In this document: in pieces, positions 51,704 through 60,869 of the stretch
Numbering within the stretch: the first letter of the stretch is position 1
How the letters are laid out: each line of letters begins with the position of its first letter
Source of the DNA: JBHYDC01 sp051861205
Lineage (GTDB): Bacteria > Pseudomonadota > Alphaproteobacteria > Rhizobiales > Pleomorphomonadaceae
Length of the DNA: 64,000 nt
NCBI GenBank assembly: GCA_051861205.1
Contig: JBHYDC010000019.1
Span: 21,289-85,288, forward strand
Direction: 5' to 3'
Program-made: the position numbers and the translations under genes
Notes under the pieces: model-generated
Seen by the model: only the letters and a program-made list of their open reading frames with translations
What the model was told of the DNA's origin: nothing
The model's database searches: none

Positions 51704-54700
51704 TCAGGCGTCGCCCATCGCCACCAGCGAAGCATTGCCGCCCGCTGCCGCCGTGTTGACCGACACAACCTGTTCCAGCGCGAACCGCGCGAGGTAATGC
51801 GGCCCGCCCGCCTTCGGTCCGGTGCCCGACAGGCCCGAGCCTCCGAAGGGCTGCGAGCCCACCACCGCGCCGATGATGTTGCGGTTCACATAGACGTTGC
51901 CCACCGAAAGCCGGTCCGCGATCCGCTTCACCGTCGCGTCGATCCGCGAGTGGATCCCAAGCGTCAGCCCGAAGCCGCTCTGGTCGATCGCGTCGATCAC
52001 CCGGTCGAGATCCCCCGCCTTGTAGCGCACCACATGCAGCACCGGCCCGAAGATTTCCTCCGTCAGGTCCTCCGCCCGGTCGAGTTCGATGATCGCCGGC
52101 GCTACATATGTCCCATTTTGAAGCGCCCCGCCCGGAAGCGTTCCGGAAAAGCGCTGCTTGCCCTTGGCGCGCCACGCCGCCACATGCCCGTCCAGCTTGG
52201 TCTTAGCCTCGCCGTCGATCACCGGCCCCACGTCCACGGCCGGATCGCGCGGATCGCCCACCAGCAGCTCCTCGGCCGCCCCGGTGATCATCGCCAGCAT
52301 CGTGTCCGCCACGTCCTCCTGGAGGTAAAGCACCCGCAGCGCCGAGCAGCGCTGGCCGGCCGAGCGGAAGGCCGACGTCACCACGTCATCGGTCACCTGC
52401 TCACCCAGCGCCGTCGCGTCTACGATCATGGCATTGAGCCCGCCGGTCTCGGCGATCAGCGGCACGATCGGCCCGCGCTTTGCCGCCAGCGTCCGGTTGA
52501 TCGCCCAGGCCGTTTCGGTCGAGCCGGTAAACGCCACCCCCGCGATGCGCGGATCTCCTGTCAGCGCCGCGCCCACCGTCCCATCGCCTGGAACAAGCGC
52601 GAGCGCCGAAACCGGAACGCCCGCCTCATGCAGCAGCCGCACCGCCATCGCCGCCACCAGCGGCGTCTGTTCGGCGGGCTTGGCCACCACCGCGTTACCG
52701 GCCGCCAAAGCCGCGCTCACCTGGCCGATGAAGATCGCCAGCGGGAAGTTCCACGGCGAAATGCAGGCGAACACACCCCGTCCCCGGTGCCGCAACCGGT
52801 TGTCCTCGCCGGTCGGGCCGGGCAGGGCGATAGTCTCGCCGAATTGCCGGCGCGCCTCGGCCGCGTAGTAGCGGCAAAAGTCGATGGCTTCGCGCAGTTC
52901 CGCGATGGCATCCGGCAGCGTCTTGCCCGATTCGGCCGCCAGCACCGCGAGATAAGCATCCCGCCGCGCCTCAAGCAGATCCGCCGCCTTCTCAAGCGCC
53001 GCCGCCCTCGTTTCGGCCGGCGCCGCGCTCCACGCCCTGAAGCCGCCTGCGCACACCGTCACGGCCCGTGCCACGGTCTCGGCATTCGCCTCGCTCACCA
53101 CGCCAACGCGCGTCCGCCCGTCGATCGGCGAGATCACGTCGCGCGCCGTGCCCGTAACCGCCATCCCGTCCACGATCGCGGTTGCCGGGTCCACCGGCAG
53201 CGCCACCGTCGCGACCCCGCTCAAAAGCCGTCTGCGCGCCTGATCGTCGCCAAGCTCCACCCCGGCCGAGTTGCGCCGCGCGCCAAAGATATCCGCCGGC
53301 ATCGGAATGCGCTGATGCCGCGCCTTTGCTCCGCCCGCCAGCACATCCTCCGGCCGCACCAGAAGCGCCGACACCGGCACATTCAGATCGCCGACGCCCG
53401 ACACGAAAGACGAGTTCGCCCCGTTCTCCAAAAGCCGCCGGACGAGATAGGCCAGAAGGTCGCGGTGCCCGCCCACCGGCGCATAGATCCGGCAGGGCTG
53501 GCCTTCCTCGCCCGTTATCTGCGCATAAAGGCTTTCGCCCATGCCGTGCAGGCGCTGGAACTCGAAGGCACGGTCGTTGCCCGCCATCTCCAGAATTTCC
53601 GCTACCGTCAGCGCGTTATGCGTCGCAAACTGCGGATAGAGGCGCGGCCGCGCCGCCAGCATGCGCGCCGCGCAGGCCACATAGGAAAGGTCCGTGCCCG
53701 CCTTGCGCGTGAACACCGGATAATCCGGCAGCCCGCGCTCCTGCGCCCGCTTCACCTCGGTGTCCCAATAGGCACCCTTTACGAGCCGCACCATGAACCG
53801 CCGGTTCAGCGCGGTCGCCAGCGCCACCGTCCAGTCCACGACGGCGGTCGCGCGCTTCTGATAGGCCTGGATGGCAAGGCCGAACCCGTCCCAGCCCTTC
53901 AAGCTCGGATCCGCCGCCACCCGCCCGATCACGTCGAGCGAAAGGCTCAGCCGGTCTGCCTCTTCCGCATCCACCGTCAGGTTCAGGTCATGGGCCTTCG
54001 CCGCCCGCGCCAGCTCCAAAAGCTTCGGCACGAGTTCGTCCACCACGCGGCTGTGCTTCACGATTTCATAGCGCGGATGCAGCGCCGACAGCTTCACCGA
54101 AATGCCCGGCCGGTCCGGCAGCGGATCGGATCCCGCCGCCCGTCCGATCGCCGCGATCGCACCGGCATAGCTCGCAAAATAATGGTCCGCGTCCTCCCGC
54201 GTCCGCGCGCCTTCGCCCAGCATGTCATAGGAGTGCCGGTAGCCCTTGCCCTCGGCCGAACGGGCGCGGTTCAGTGCCGCCTCGATCGTCTCGCCCAGCA
54301 CGAACTGGTGCCCCATCAGCCGCATCGCCTGCCGCGTCGCGGCCCGCACCGGCGGCGTGCCGAGCCGCTTCACGAGCCCGCCGATCACGCCCTCCGGCGT
54401 TTCCCCCGGCTGCACGATCCGCGTCGTCAGCCCCAGCGCCCAGGCGGAGGCTGTCACCAGCCACGGGTCGCCGCCCTTGGCGTGTCCGTCGAACTGCGCG
54501 GACGAAAGCTTGTCCTCGATCAGCCGGTCCGCCGTCGCGCCATCGGGCACGCGCAGCAGCGCTTCGGCCAGCACCATGATCGCCAGCCCCTCCTTGGTCG
54601 TCAGCGAATAGGCCTTGAGGAAATCCTCCACCCCGCCCAGCGTCGAATGACGGCCGCGGATGCCCTCGATCAACTGCGTCGCATGGCGATCGACCCGTAT

Positions 54701-54820
54701 CCGCGCCTCGCTCGTCGGAGTTGCCTCCGCGATCAGCCGCCGCACCACGTCCTCCTCGCGCGGCGCATAGACGGCGTCGAAAACGGGGCGAAGATCGGGG
54801 GAAGACGGCATCTGGATCAT
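51704..54820 (-). CDS. putA: Bifunctional proline dehydrogenase / P5C dehydrogenase
   Basis: 1038 residues from the ATG at 54820 (AAGGA five bases upstream). Residues ~75-480 are an FAD proline dehydrogenase barrel (GYRHSYDMLGEGARTRED, RPGISVKLSALHPRYE, RFMVRLVKGAYWDTE, ATHNALTVAEIL). Residues ~530-1010 are the aldehyde dehydrogenase: SPWNFPLAIFIGQVSAALAA, FTGSTETA, the Glu in AETGGLNAMIV and the Cys in SAGQRCSALRVLYL. No N-terminal ribbon-helix-helix is present, so it does not repress its own gene as in E. coli. It oxidises proline to glutamate at the membrane; the Lrp-type putR gene is divergent. Confidence 0.96.
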   Translation of the reverse strand: MIQMPSSPDLRPVFDAVYAPREEDVVRRLIAEATPTSEARIRVDRHATQLIEGIRGRHSTLGGVEDFLKAYSLTTKEGLAIMVLAEALLRVPDGATADRLIEDKLSSAQFDGHAKGGDPWLVTASAWALGLTTRIVQPGETPEGVIGGLVKRLGTPPVRAATRQAMRLMGHQFVLGETIEAALNRARSAEGKGYRHSYDMLGEGARTREDADHYFASYAGAIAAIGRAAGSDPLPDRPGISVKLSALHPRYEIVKHSRVVDELVPKLLELARAAKAHDLNLTVDAEEADRLSLSLDVIGRVAADPSLKGWDGFGLAIQAYQKRATAVVDWTVALATALNRRFMVRLVKGAYWDTEVKRAQERGLPDYPVFTRKAGTDLSYVACAARMLAARPRLYPQFATHNALTVAEILEMAGNDRAFEFQRLHGMGESLYAQITGEEGQPCRIYAPVGGHRDLLAYLVRRLLENGANSSFVSGVGDLNVPVSALLVRPEDVLAGGAKARHQRIPMPADIFGARRNSAGVELGDDQARRRLLSGVATVALPVDPATAIVDGMAVTGTARDVISPIDGRTRVGVVSEANAETVARAVTVCAGGFRAWSAAPAETRAAALEKAADLLEARRDAYLAVLAAESGKTLPDAIAELREAIDFCRYYAAEARRQFGETIALPGPTGEDNRLRHRGRGVFACISPWNFPLAIFIGQVSAALAAGNAVVAKPAEQTPLVAAMAVRLLHEAGVPVSALALVPGDGTVGAALTGDPRIAGVAFTGSTETAWAINRTLAAKRGPIVPLIAETGGLNAMIVDATALGEQVTDDVVTSAFRSAGQRCSALRVLYLQEDVADTMLAMITGAAEELLVGDPRDPAVDVGPVIDGEAKTKLDGHVAAWRAKGKQRFSGTLPGGALQNGTYVAPAIIELDRAEDLTEEIFGPVLHVVRYKAGDLDRVIDAIDQSGFGLTLGIHSRIDATVKRIADRLSVGNVYVNRNIIGAVVGSQPFGGSGLSGTGPKAGGPHYLARFALEQVVSVNTAAAGGNASLVAMGDA

Positions 54821-54876
54821 GGCGGTCCTTGAAAAGGTTCGGGCCGGTTCGGCTTGGTTCGATTTTGGCGACAATA

Positions 54877-54891
54877 CCAGGGCCGCCCTGG
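54877..54891. promoter_or_regulatory. Palindrome in the putA-putR intergenic region
   Basis: CCAGGGC-C-GCCCTGG is a perfect 7-bp inverted repeat about one base. A second, looser pair GCGACAA (54868-54874) and TTGTCGC (54904-54910) surrounds it. Both lie between the divergent putA and putR starts and may be PutR sites. Confidence 0.45.
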
Positions 54892-54952
54892 ACAATCTGA
54901 GGTTTGTCGCTATGATTTTTCGAGAATTTCACCGGAAGAAGCGCCTTTGACC

Positions 54953-55513
54953 GTGATTATCACGATCGGGCCAAAACCCACCCCGCCGGGAGGCGCCAGC
55001 CGCTTGAGTCCCTCGCCCTTCGACCGGCCCTCCCGGCGCTCAGACGTCGAGATCCCCGGCCTTGACCGCATCGACAGGAAAATCCTTTCCGCCCTGCAGG
55101 CCGACGGCCGCATCACCAATCTGGAGCTTGCCGACGCCGTCGGCCTCTCCCCCACCGCCACCGCCGAGCGCGTGAAACGCCTCACCCGCGATGGCTTCAT
55201 CCTCGGCTATTCCGCCCGTCTCGACCCCGGCAAGCTGCAACGCGGCTTGCTGGTCTTCGTCGAAATCAAGCTCGACCGCATGAACCCGGAAGTCTTCTCC
55301 ACCTTCGCCTCGGCCGTAACACGCGCGCCGGAAGTGCTGGAATGCCACCTCATCGCCGGCGGTTTCGACTATCTCGTCAAAGCCCGCGTCCGCGACATGG
55401 AAGCCTACCGCGCCTTCCTCTCCGAGGTGCTGATGGCGCTGCCGGGCGTGCGCGAAACCCGCACCTATCCCGTCATGGAAGAAGTGAAAGACACCGCCTC
55501 CCTGCCGCTTTGA
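54953..55513 (+). CDS. putR: Lrp-family regulator of proline catabolism PutR
   Basis: About 186 residues from the GTG at 54953. The Lrp HTH is at LDRIDRKILSALQADGRITN and SPTATAERVKRLTRDGFILG, followed by the RAM domain (LVFVEIKLDRMNPEVFSTF, VLECHLIAGGFDYLVKARV). The start is unsure: the ~40 residues before the HTH are Pro/Ser rich, and a TTG at 55004 with GGGAGG upstream would give a more usual length. The divergent placement beside putA is typical, and PutR activates putA in response to proline in relatives. Confidence 0.88.
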   Translation: MIITIGPKPTPPGGASRLSPSPFDRPSRRSDVEIPGLDRIDRKILSALQADGRITNLELADAVGLSPTATAERVKRLTRDGFILGYSARLDPGKLQRGLLVFVEIKLDRMNPEVFSTFASAVTRAPEVLECHLIAGGFDYLVKARVRDMEAYRAFLSEVLMALPGVRETRTYPVMEEVKDTASLPL

Positions 55514-55797
55514 GGCTGACATCGCTCAGGCCGAAAACCCCGTCGCCGAAGCGCCGCCGGATCCTCTGTCCCGCCATGCTCCACCACGATCGCGCACACG
55601 CTCATCAGATGCGAGATGTGCCCTTGCGCGTTTGCGCGCGATGAAGCTCATGGGCAAACTGCAAAGCGTGATCGAAACGGTTTGTCAGCACGGTCAGTCG
55701 TTCCTTCTTCTGACGAGCGCTCGCGCCAAACGGGCATTGACACGGGCCGGCATCGATACTTCATGCCCATAGAACACCACTGCGGGCCAAGGGCGCC

Positions 55798-56709
55798 ATG
55801 ACCGATTTCGACCAATCCCTGTCCGCCGTCGCCGCCGCCGTGGAAAACCGGCTCGGGGCCATCCTCGACCAACCCGGCACGCCGGAGCGACTCACGGCCG
55901 CTATGCGCCACGCGGTTCTGGCCGGCGGCAAGCGGCTGCGCCCCTTCCTCGTCGTCGCCTCCGCCCGCCTGTTCGGTGCCGATGACGCGCCGGGTGACGC
56001 CCTCTCCGTCGCCGCCGCCGCCGAATGCCTGCACTGCTATTCCCTCGTCCACGACGACCTTCCGTCCATGGACGACGATGATTTGAGGCGCGGTCAGCCC
56101 ACCGTCCACCGCGCCTTCGACGAAGCGACCGCGATTCTGGCCGGCGACGCCCTCCAGACGCTGGCCTTCGAACTCCTCGCCGCCCCCGCCACGCACCCGG
56201 ACCCCGCGGTCCGCGCCGCCCTCGTCCTCGATCTTGCCACCGCATCCGGCCGCGCCGGCATGGTCGGCGGTCAGATGCTCGACCTTGCCGCTGAGGGCCG
56301 CTTCGGCGCCGGCGCTCCCGCCCTGCTCGGCGAGGCCGAAATCCGCAATCTGCAAGCCCTCAAGACCGGCGCCCTTATCCGCGCCTCCTGCACCCTCGGT
56401 GCCCGCCTAGCCGGAGCCGACGCTGCCGGGCTCGCGGCTATCACCCGCTACGGCGAAATCCTCGGCCTCGCCTTCCAACTTGCCGACGACCTCCTCGACG
56501 CCACCGGCGACGCTGCCACCGTCGGCAAAGCCACCGCCAAAGACGCCGGCGCCGGCAAAGGCACCCTCGTCGGCCTCATGGGCATCCCCCGCGCCCGCGC
56601 CGAACTCGCAGCGCTCGTCCAGGAAGCCGCCGCCGTCCTCGCCCCCTACGGAACCCGCGCCCACAACCTCGAAGCCGCAGCAAAGTTCGTCGCGGAGCGT
56701 CGGCGGTAG
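55798..56709 (+). CDS. ispA: Farnesyl/geranyl diphosphate synthase
   Basis: 303 residues. The first aspartate-rich motif is HDDLPSMDDDDLRRG near residue 86, the second is QLADDLLDATGD near residue 225; GGKRLRP with the diphosphate-binding basics is at about residue 42. It elongates C5 units for quinones, bactoprenol and hopanoids. The usual xseB gene is not next to it. The following genes are mazEF and, on the other strand, ispG of the MEP pathway. Confidence 0.93.
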   Translation: MTDFDQSLSAVAAAVENRLGAILDQPGTPERLTAAMRHAVLAGGKRLRPFLVVASARLFGADDAPGDALSVAAAAECLHCYSLVHDDLPSMDDDDLRRGQPTVHRAFDEATAILAGDALQTLAFELLAAPATHPDPAVRAALVLDLATASGRAGMVGGQMLDLAAEGRFGAGAPALLGEAEIRNLQALKTGALIRASCTLGARLAGADAAGLAAITRYGEILGLAFQLADDLLDATGDAATVGKATAKDAGAGKGTLVGLMGIPRARAELAALVQEAAAVLAPYGTRAHNLEAAAKFVAERRR

Positions 56710-56731
56710 GGGTTGTCTCAACGATCGTAAC

Positions 56732-56752
56732 TGAATATCTTTTGGATATTCA
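56732..56752. promoter_or_regulatory. Inverted repeat before mazE (likely TA operator)
   Basis: TGAATATC, five bases, and GATATTCA form a perfect 8-bp inverted repeat ending 11 bp before the chosen mazE start. AbrB-fold antitoxins bind such palindromes together with MazF, so this is a probable autoregulatory site. Confidence 0.65.
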
Positions 56753-56763
56753 TGGAGGCGAGC

Positions 56764-57024
56764 ATGCCGAAAGCGTCTATTGGAAACTGGGGCAATAATC
56801 TAGCCGTTCGCCTCCCCGCCGAAATCAGCGAGGCCACCCATCTGCGTGCCGGCGACCGTGTGGAGATCGAGGCCAGGGGCGATGAAGTCGTCATCCGCCG
56901 GCTCCCCCCCCGTCGGCCTGACATCGAAGCCCTTTTCGCGGGCCAAGATCCCGATGAAAGCCGCGCGCGTTATGCCGGTGCCTTTCAATGGGACGAAGAT
57001 CGCGGCCGTGAGATCGTGGAGTGA
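56764..57024 (+). CDS. mazE: MazE-type antitoxin (AbrB/SpoVT domain)
   Basis: 86 residues from the ATG at 56764, with GGAGG seven bases upstream; an ATG at 56752 falls inside the palindrome. The swapped-hairpin AbrB domain is at residues 1-48 (KASIGNWGNNLAVRLPAEI, RAGDRVEIEARGDEVVI), followed by a toxin-neutralising tail (DESRARYAGAFQWDEDR). The stop overlaps the mazF start as GTGA, giving coupled synthesis. Confidence 0.92.
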   Translation: MPKASIGNWGNNLAVRLPAEISEATHLRAGDRVEIEARGDEVVIRRLPPRRPDIEALFAGQDPDESRARYAGAFQWDEDRGREIVE

Positions 57025-57371
57025 CGCCGCTTCCCTATTTCCCCGACGCGGGCGATCTCATCTGGACGGATTTCGATCCACGCGTCGGCCGCGAACAGTC
57101 TGGGCGGCGACCGGCGCTTGTCCTATCACCGTCCGCATTTGCCCGCTTCACCGGTCTCGCTGTCGTCTGCCCGATCACGTCGACGATCCGTAACTACGCC
57201 ACCAGCGTCATTTTGCCGGCCGGTCTTGCGATCGCCGGCGAAATCCTCGTGTCGCATGTGCGCTCGATCGACATTCAGGCGCGGCCGATCCGGTTTTCCG
57301 GAATAGCTGTTCCAGAAACGGTGCTGATGGAGGCAAGAGACCGCTTGGCCAGCATCACGGGGCTCACCTAA
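57021..57371 (+). CDS. mazF: MazF/PemK-type endoribonuclease toxin
   Basis: 116 residues, starting at GTG 57021. The family motifs are FPDAGDLIWTDFDPRVGREQ, then GRRPALVLSP and VVCPITSTIRNYATSVILP; the catalytic Arg and Thr are in this middle section. SHVRSIDIQARPI is the C-terminal motif. It cleaves mRNA when free of MazE. It ends only 5 bp from the end of the ispG gene on the other strand. Both toxin and antitoxin appear intact. Confidence 0.92.
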   Translation: MTPLPYFPDAGDLIWTDFDPRVGREQSGRRPALVLSPSAFARFTGLAVVCPITSTIRNYATSVILPAGLAIAGEILVSHVRSIDIQARPIRFSGIAVPETVLMEARDRLASITGLT

Positions 57372-57376
57372 TCGCC

Positions 57377-58642
57377 TCAAACCGTCTCCCGCGCCGCCTC
57401 CGCGCCCGCCGTCCCGCGCCCATAGCGCTGCTCGATATACTCCAGCACGATAGCCCGGAACTCCTCGGCGATCTTGGCCCCGCGCAGCGTCATCGCCTTC
57501 TTGCCGTCGATGAACACGGGCGCGGCCGGCGTCTCGCCTGTGCCCGGCAGCGAAATCCCGATGTTCGCGTGCTTGGATTCCCCCGGCCCGTTCACGATGC
57601 AGCCCATCACCGCCACCGTCAGCGTCTCGACACCCGGATATTTCTCCCGCCAAACCGGCATTTCCTCGCGGATCTGAGTCTGGATCGCCTGGGCGAGTTC
57701 CTGGAACACGGTCGACGTCGTCCGCCCGCAGCCGGGGCAGGCCGCCACGATCGGCACGAAGGCGCGAAAACCCATCACCTGCAGCAGTTCCTGCGCCACC
57801 TGCACCTCGCGGGTGCGGTCGCCGCCCGGCTCCGGCGTCAGCGACACGCGTATGGTGTCGCCGATGCCCTGTTGCAACAAGATCCCCATCGACGCCGCCG
57901 AGGCCACGATGCCCTTCGTCCCCATCCCCGCCTCTGTCAGGCCGAGATGCAGCGCGTGGTCGGAGCGCCGCGCAAGTTCGGAATAGACCGCGATCAGGTC
58001 CTGCACGTTGCTCACCTTGGCCGACAGGATGATCTTGTCCCGCCCCAGCCCGATTTCCTCCGCCCGCTCGGCCGACAGAATGGCCGACTGCACGATCGCT
58101 TCGCGCATCACTTCGCTCGCCGAAAGCGGAAAGCCCTTCGCCTGGTTCTCGTCCATCAACCGGGTCAGCAAATCCTGATCGAGCGAACCCCAGTTCACCC
58201 CGATCCGCACCGGCTTGTCATAGCGAAGCGCTAGTTCCACGATGTCGGTGAACTGCCGGTCGCGCCGGTCCTTGAAACCCACATTGCCGGGGTTGATGCG
58301 GTATTTCGCTAGCGCCTCGGCGCAGCCGGGATGATCGGTCAGAAGCTTGTGGCCGATATAGTGGAAATCGCCCACCAGCGGCACATTCAGCCCCAGCCGC
58401 TCCAGCCGTTCGCGCACACGCGGCACTGCCGCCGCGCTTTCGTCGCGGTCCACGGTGATTCGCACGATCTCAGAGCCCGCCTTGAACAGCGCGGCCACCT
58501 GCGCCACCGTCGCGTCCACGTCGGCGGTGTCGGTGTTGGTCATCGACTGCACCACGATCGGCGCCCCCCCGCCCACCGTCACGCCGCCCACCGTCACGGG
58601 CACGGATCGCCGGCGGGGCAGCGGCGCGGTCGATAAGCTCAT
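57377..58642 (-). CDS. ispG: 4-hydroxy-3-methylbut-2-en-1-yl diphosphate synthase
   Basis: 421 residues. IspG makes HMBPP in the MEP pathway with a 4Fe-4S cluster. The N-terminal TIM barrel has VQSMTNTDTADV; the cluster ligands are in IVAACPGCGRTTS and in GCIVNGPGES near the end, plus a conserved Glu. The ATG overlaps the zur stop codon as ATGA, so it is translated after Zur. It ends tail to tail with mazF. Confidence 0.96.
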   Translation of the reverse strand: MSLSTAPLPRRRSVPVTVGGVTVGGGAPIVVQSMTNTDTADVDATVAQVAALFKAGSEIVRITVDRDESAAAVPRVRERLERLGLNVPLVGDFHYIGHKLLTDHPGCAEALAKYRINPGNVGFKDRRDRQFTDIVELALRYDKPVRIGVNWGSLDQDLLTRLMDENQAKGFPLSASEVMREAIVQSAILSAERAEEIGLGRDKIILSAKVSNVQDLIAVYSELARRSDHALHLGLTEAGMGTKGIVASAASMGILLQQGIGDTIRVSLTPEPGGDRTREVQVAQELLQVMGFRAFVPIVAACPGCGRTTSTVFQELAQAIQTQIREEMPVWREKYPGVETLTVAVMGCIVNGPGESKHANIGISLPGTGETPAAPVFIDGKKAMTLRGAKIAEEFRAIVLEYIEQRYGRGTAGAEAARETV

Positions 58643-59175
58643 CTTTCGTCTCCGGAGGCGTGAAGTGGAAGCGGCGCCGGCGTCACGCCGGCCGCGATGC
58701 AGCGTGCGCAGAGCCCGCGCACTTCAAGAACGGATGTGGAAACCTTGAACCCCTCGCCGTCCGCAAGGTCGCCGAGCACGGTCGCCAGCCCCTGCGGCTC
58801 GGCCTCCGCCGCCGCCCCGCAGGCCTCGCAGAGCAGGAACACCAGCGTCGGCTCGCGCCCGTCGCCCGCTTCACCGTCATGGTCATGCGCGCAGGCCAGA
58901 AAGGCATTGCGGCTTTCGATCCGGTGCACGAAGCGGTTCGCCACCAGGAAATCCAGCGCCCGGTAAACCGAAATCGGGCTCGGCCGCCGCCCCTCCGCGC
59001 CGATCCGGTCCATGATCTCATAGGCCGCCACCGGCACATGGCTGGCCAGCAGCACGTTGAGCACCTGCCGCCTTCCGGCCGTCAGGCGCAGCCCCAGCCG
59101 GTCGCAGCGCCGTTCCACGCGCGTCATCGCGCTTTCGCGGCAGTGGTCATGATCGTGTTCGTGATGGCCGAGCAA
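58639..59175 (-). CDS. zur: Fur-family zinc regulator Zur
   Basis: 178 residues from the TTG at 59175, chosen because GAGGAG is seven bases upstream and the protein then begins with the histidine-rich GHHEHDHDHC. The winged HTH is at LTAGRRQVLNVLLASHVPV and SPISVYRALDFLVANRFVH. Zinc ligands include the His cluster ACAHDHDGEAGDG and two CxxC pairs, LLCEACG and GLCARC, the structural site. Two-CxxC Fur proteins of this form are Zur. It is cotranslated with ispG by a 4-bp overlap. An SDR gene is divergent. Confidence 0.88.
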   Translation of the reverse strand: MLGHHEHDHDHCRESAMTRVERRCDRLGLRLTAGRRQVLNVLLASHVPVAAYEIMDRIGAEGRRPSPISVYRALDFLVANRFVHRIESRNAFLACAHDHDGEAGDGREPTLVFLLCEACGAAAEAEPQGLATVLGDLADGEGFKVSTSVLEVRGLCARCIAAGVTPAPLPLHASGDER

Positions 59176-59283
59176 CAGGCTTCTCCTCGTCGTCCTCATA
59201 TAGACGCAGCACGCCCGGAGAGAAAGCGCGACGGGCGCAGAGCGCATCGCTAAACTTCGCACCGCAAACGAGGACTACACGAT

Positions 59284-60138
59284 ATGAGCGATACCAACGC
59301 CGCACGGGTTATCTTGATCACCGGGGCCTCCAGCGGCATCGGCCTTGCGGCCGCCGTGGGGCTTGCGGGCAGGGGCTGGCAGGTCTTCGCCACCGTCCGC
59401 ACGCCCGAAGACGCCGCCCGTCTGTCGGCAACGCCCGGCGTCACCGCTCTCATCATGGACTACACCGACCCCGCCTCGATCGCCGCCACCGCCGACGCGG
59501 TTCTCGCCGCCACCGGCGGACGCATCGACGCGCTCTTCAACAACGGCGCTTACGGCCAGCCCGGCGCGGTTGAAGACCTCACCCCCGCCGTCCTTCGCGC
59601 TCAGTTCGAGGCGAATGTGTTCGGCTGGCACGATCTCACCTGCCGGCTCATCCCCGCCATGCGCGCGGGCGGATTCGGCCGCATCGTGCAATGCTCGTCC
59701 ATCCTCGGCTTTCTCGCGCTGAAATATCGCGGCGCCTACATCGCCTCCAAACACGCGCTCGAAGGCCTCAGCGACACGCTGCGCCTGGAACTCAAGGGCT
59801 CGGGCGTCGAGGTGATCTCGATCCAGCCCGGCCCCATCGCCACCCGCTTCGTCGAAACCTCCATGGCCATGTTCAAGGCCAACATCGACATCGAAGCCTC
59901 CGTCCACCGCGACGTCTACCGCCGCCGTCTCGACCGGATGACGCGTGGCGGCGCGAACCGCTTCAAACTGCCGCCGGAAGCCGTCGTGGCCGCGTTGATC
60001 CAGGCGGTCGAATCGCCGCGCCCGCGTCCGGTCTACCGCATCACCACGCCCACCAAGGTGATGTCGCTCGCAAAACGGCTCCTGCCCACCGCGCTTTTCC
60101 ACCGCGTCACCGCCCGCATTTCCGACGGCGAGTCCTGA
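59284..60138 (+). CDS. Short-chain dehydrogenase/reductase
   Basis: 284 residues. Cofactor motif TGASSGIGLAAAVGL, NNGAYG, catalytic Ser in CSSILGFLALKYRGAYI and the Tyr/Lys in YIASKHAL. It resembles the classical SDRs with a C-terminal extension such as those annotated as oxidoreductases with broad substrates. The start ATG has no close ribosome site. The promoter region of 108 bp is shared with zur; zinc control is possible but not shown. Confidence 0.9.
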   Translation: MSDTNAARVILITGASSGIGLAAAVGLAGRGWQVFATVRTPEDAARLSATPGVTALIMDYTDPASIAATADAVLAATGGRIDALFNNGAYGQPGAVEDLTPAVLRAQFEANVFGWHDLTCRLIPAMRAGGFGRIVQCSSILGFLALKYRGAYIASKHALEGLSDTLRLELKGSGVEVISIQPGPIATRFVETSMAMFKANIDIEASVHRDVYRRRLDRMTRGGANRFKLPPEAVVAALIQAVESPRPRPVYRITTPTKVMSLAKRLLPTALFHRVTARISDGES

Positions 60139-60286
60139 TCGCCGGCGCGGCGCAAACGCCACGCTCCTAAAAAACGCTTCCGGATAAGATATTTCGAAGC
60201 GACACCCCCGCTTCACATAACGGACATGAACGCTATAGAGTATCTGCAAGCACGATCCTGGCGTAACCCGTGACAAGGAGCGTGAG

Positions 60287-60844
60287 GTGACGATTGCGGT
60301 TTCGCCGGAAGCGCATCCGGCGCTTGTTCTCAACGCGGACTACCGTCCGCTGAGTTACTACCCCCTGTCGCTGTGGTCGTGGCAGGACGCCATCAAGGCC
60401 GTCTTTCTGGACCGTGTGAACATCGTCTCCGAATATGACGTGTTCGTACGAAGCCCCAGCTTCGAATTCCGGCTGCCCTCGGTGGTCTCGCTCAAAACCT
60501 TCGTCAAACCCTCGCGCCATCCCGCCTTCACCCGGTTCAACGTCTTCCTGCGCGACCGTTTTCAGTGCCAGTATTGCCACTCGCGCGAAGACCTCACCTT
60601 CGATCACCTGCTCCCGCGCTCCAAAGGCGGCCAGACGACGTGGCAAAATGTCGTCACCGCCTGTTCGCCCTGCAACCTGCGCAAGTCGAACAAAACGGTC
60701 GCCGAAGCCGGCATGGTCCTCTTCAGCCGCCCCTACTCCCCCAGCGTCCAAGACCTCCACAACAACGGCCGCCAATTCCCCCCGAACTTCCTCCACGACA
60801 GTTGGATGGACTTCTTATACTGGGACGCCGAACTCGATCCGTGA
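60287..60844 (+). CDS. HNH endonuclease
   Basis: 185 residues from the GTG at 60287, with AAGGAG upstream. A conserved N-terminal region (PALVLNADYRPLSYYPLSLW) is typical of this alphaproteobacterial HNH family. The nuclease core is CQYCHSREDLTFDHLLPRS followed by GGQTTWQNVVTACSPCNLRK: two zinc-binding CxxC pairs, the HNH Asp-His, and Asn. The tail ends LDP. Role unknown, perhaps DNA repair or defence. The gene is followed by MITE-like repeats. Confidence 0.9.
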   Translation: MTIAVSPEAHPALVLNADYRPLSYYPLSLWSWQDAIKAVFLDRVNIVSEYDVFVRSPSFEFRLPSVVSLKTFVKPSRHPAFTRFNVFLRDRFQCQYCHSREDLTFDHLLPRSKGGQTTWQNVVTACSPCNLRKSNKTVAEAGMVLFSRPYSPSVQDLHNNGRQFPPNFLHDSWMDFLYWDAELDP

Positions 60845-60869
60845 CCGCGCCAAGCGCGACCTCCGCTTT

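Noticed and set aside
51524..54832. Open frame of about 1100 codons on the plus strand
   Set aside because: It is the antisense shadow of putA, whose full PRODH and ALDH motifs are on the minus strand. The shadow protein is an Arg/His/Pro-rich composition typical of GC-rich antisense frames.
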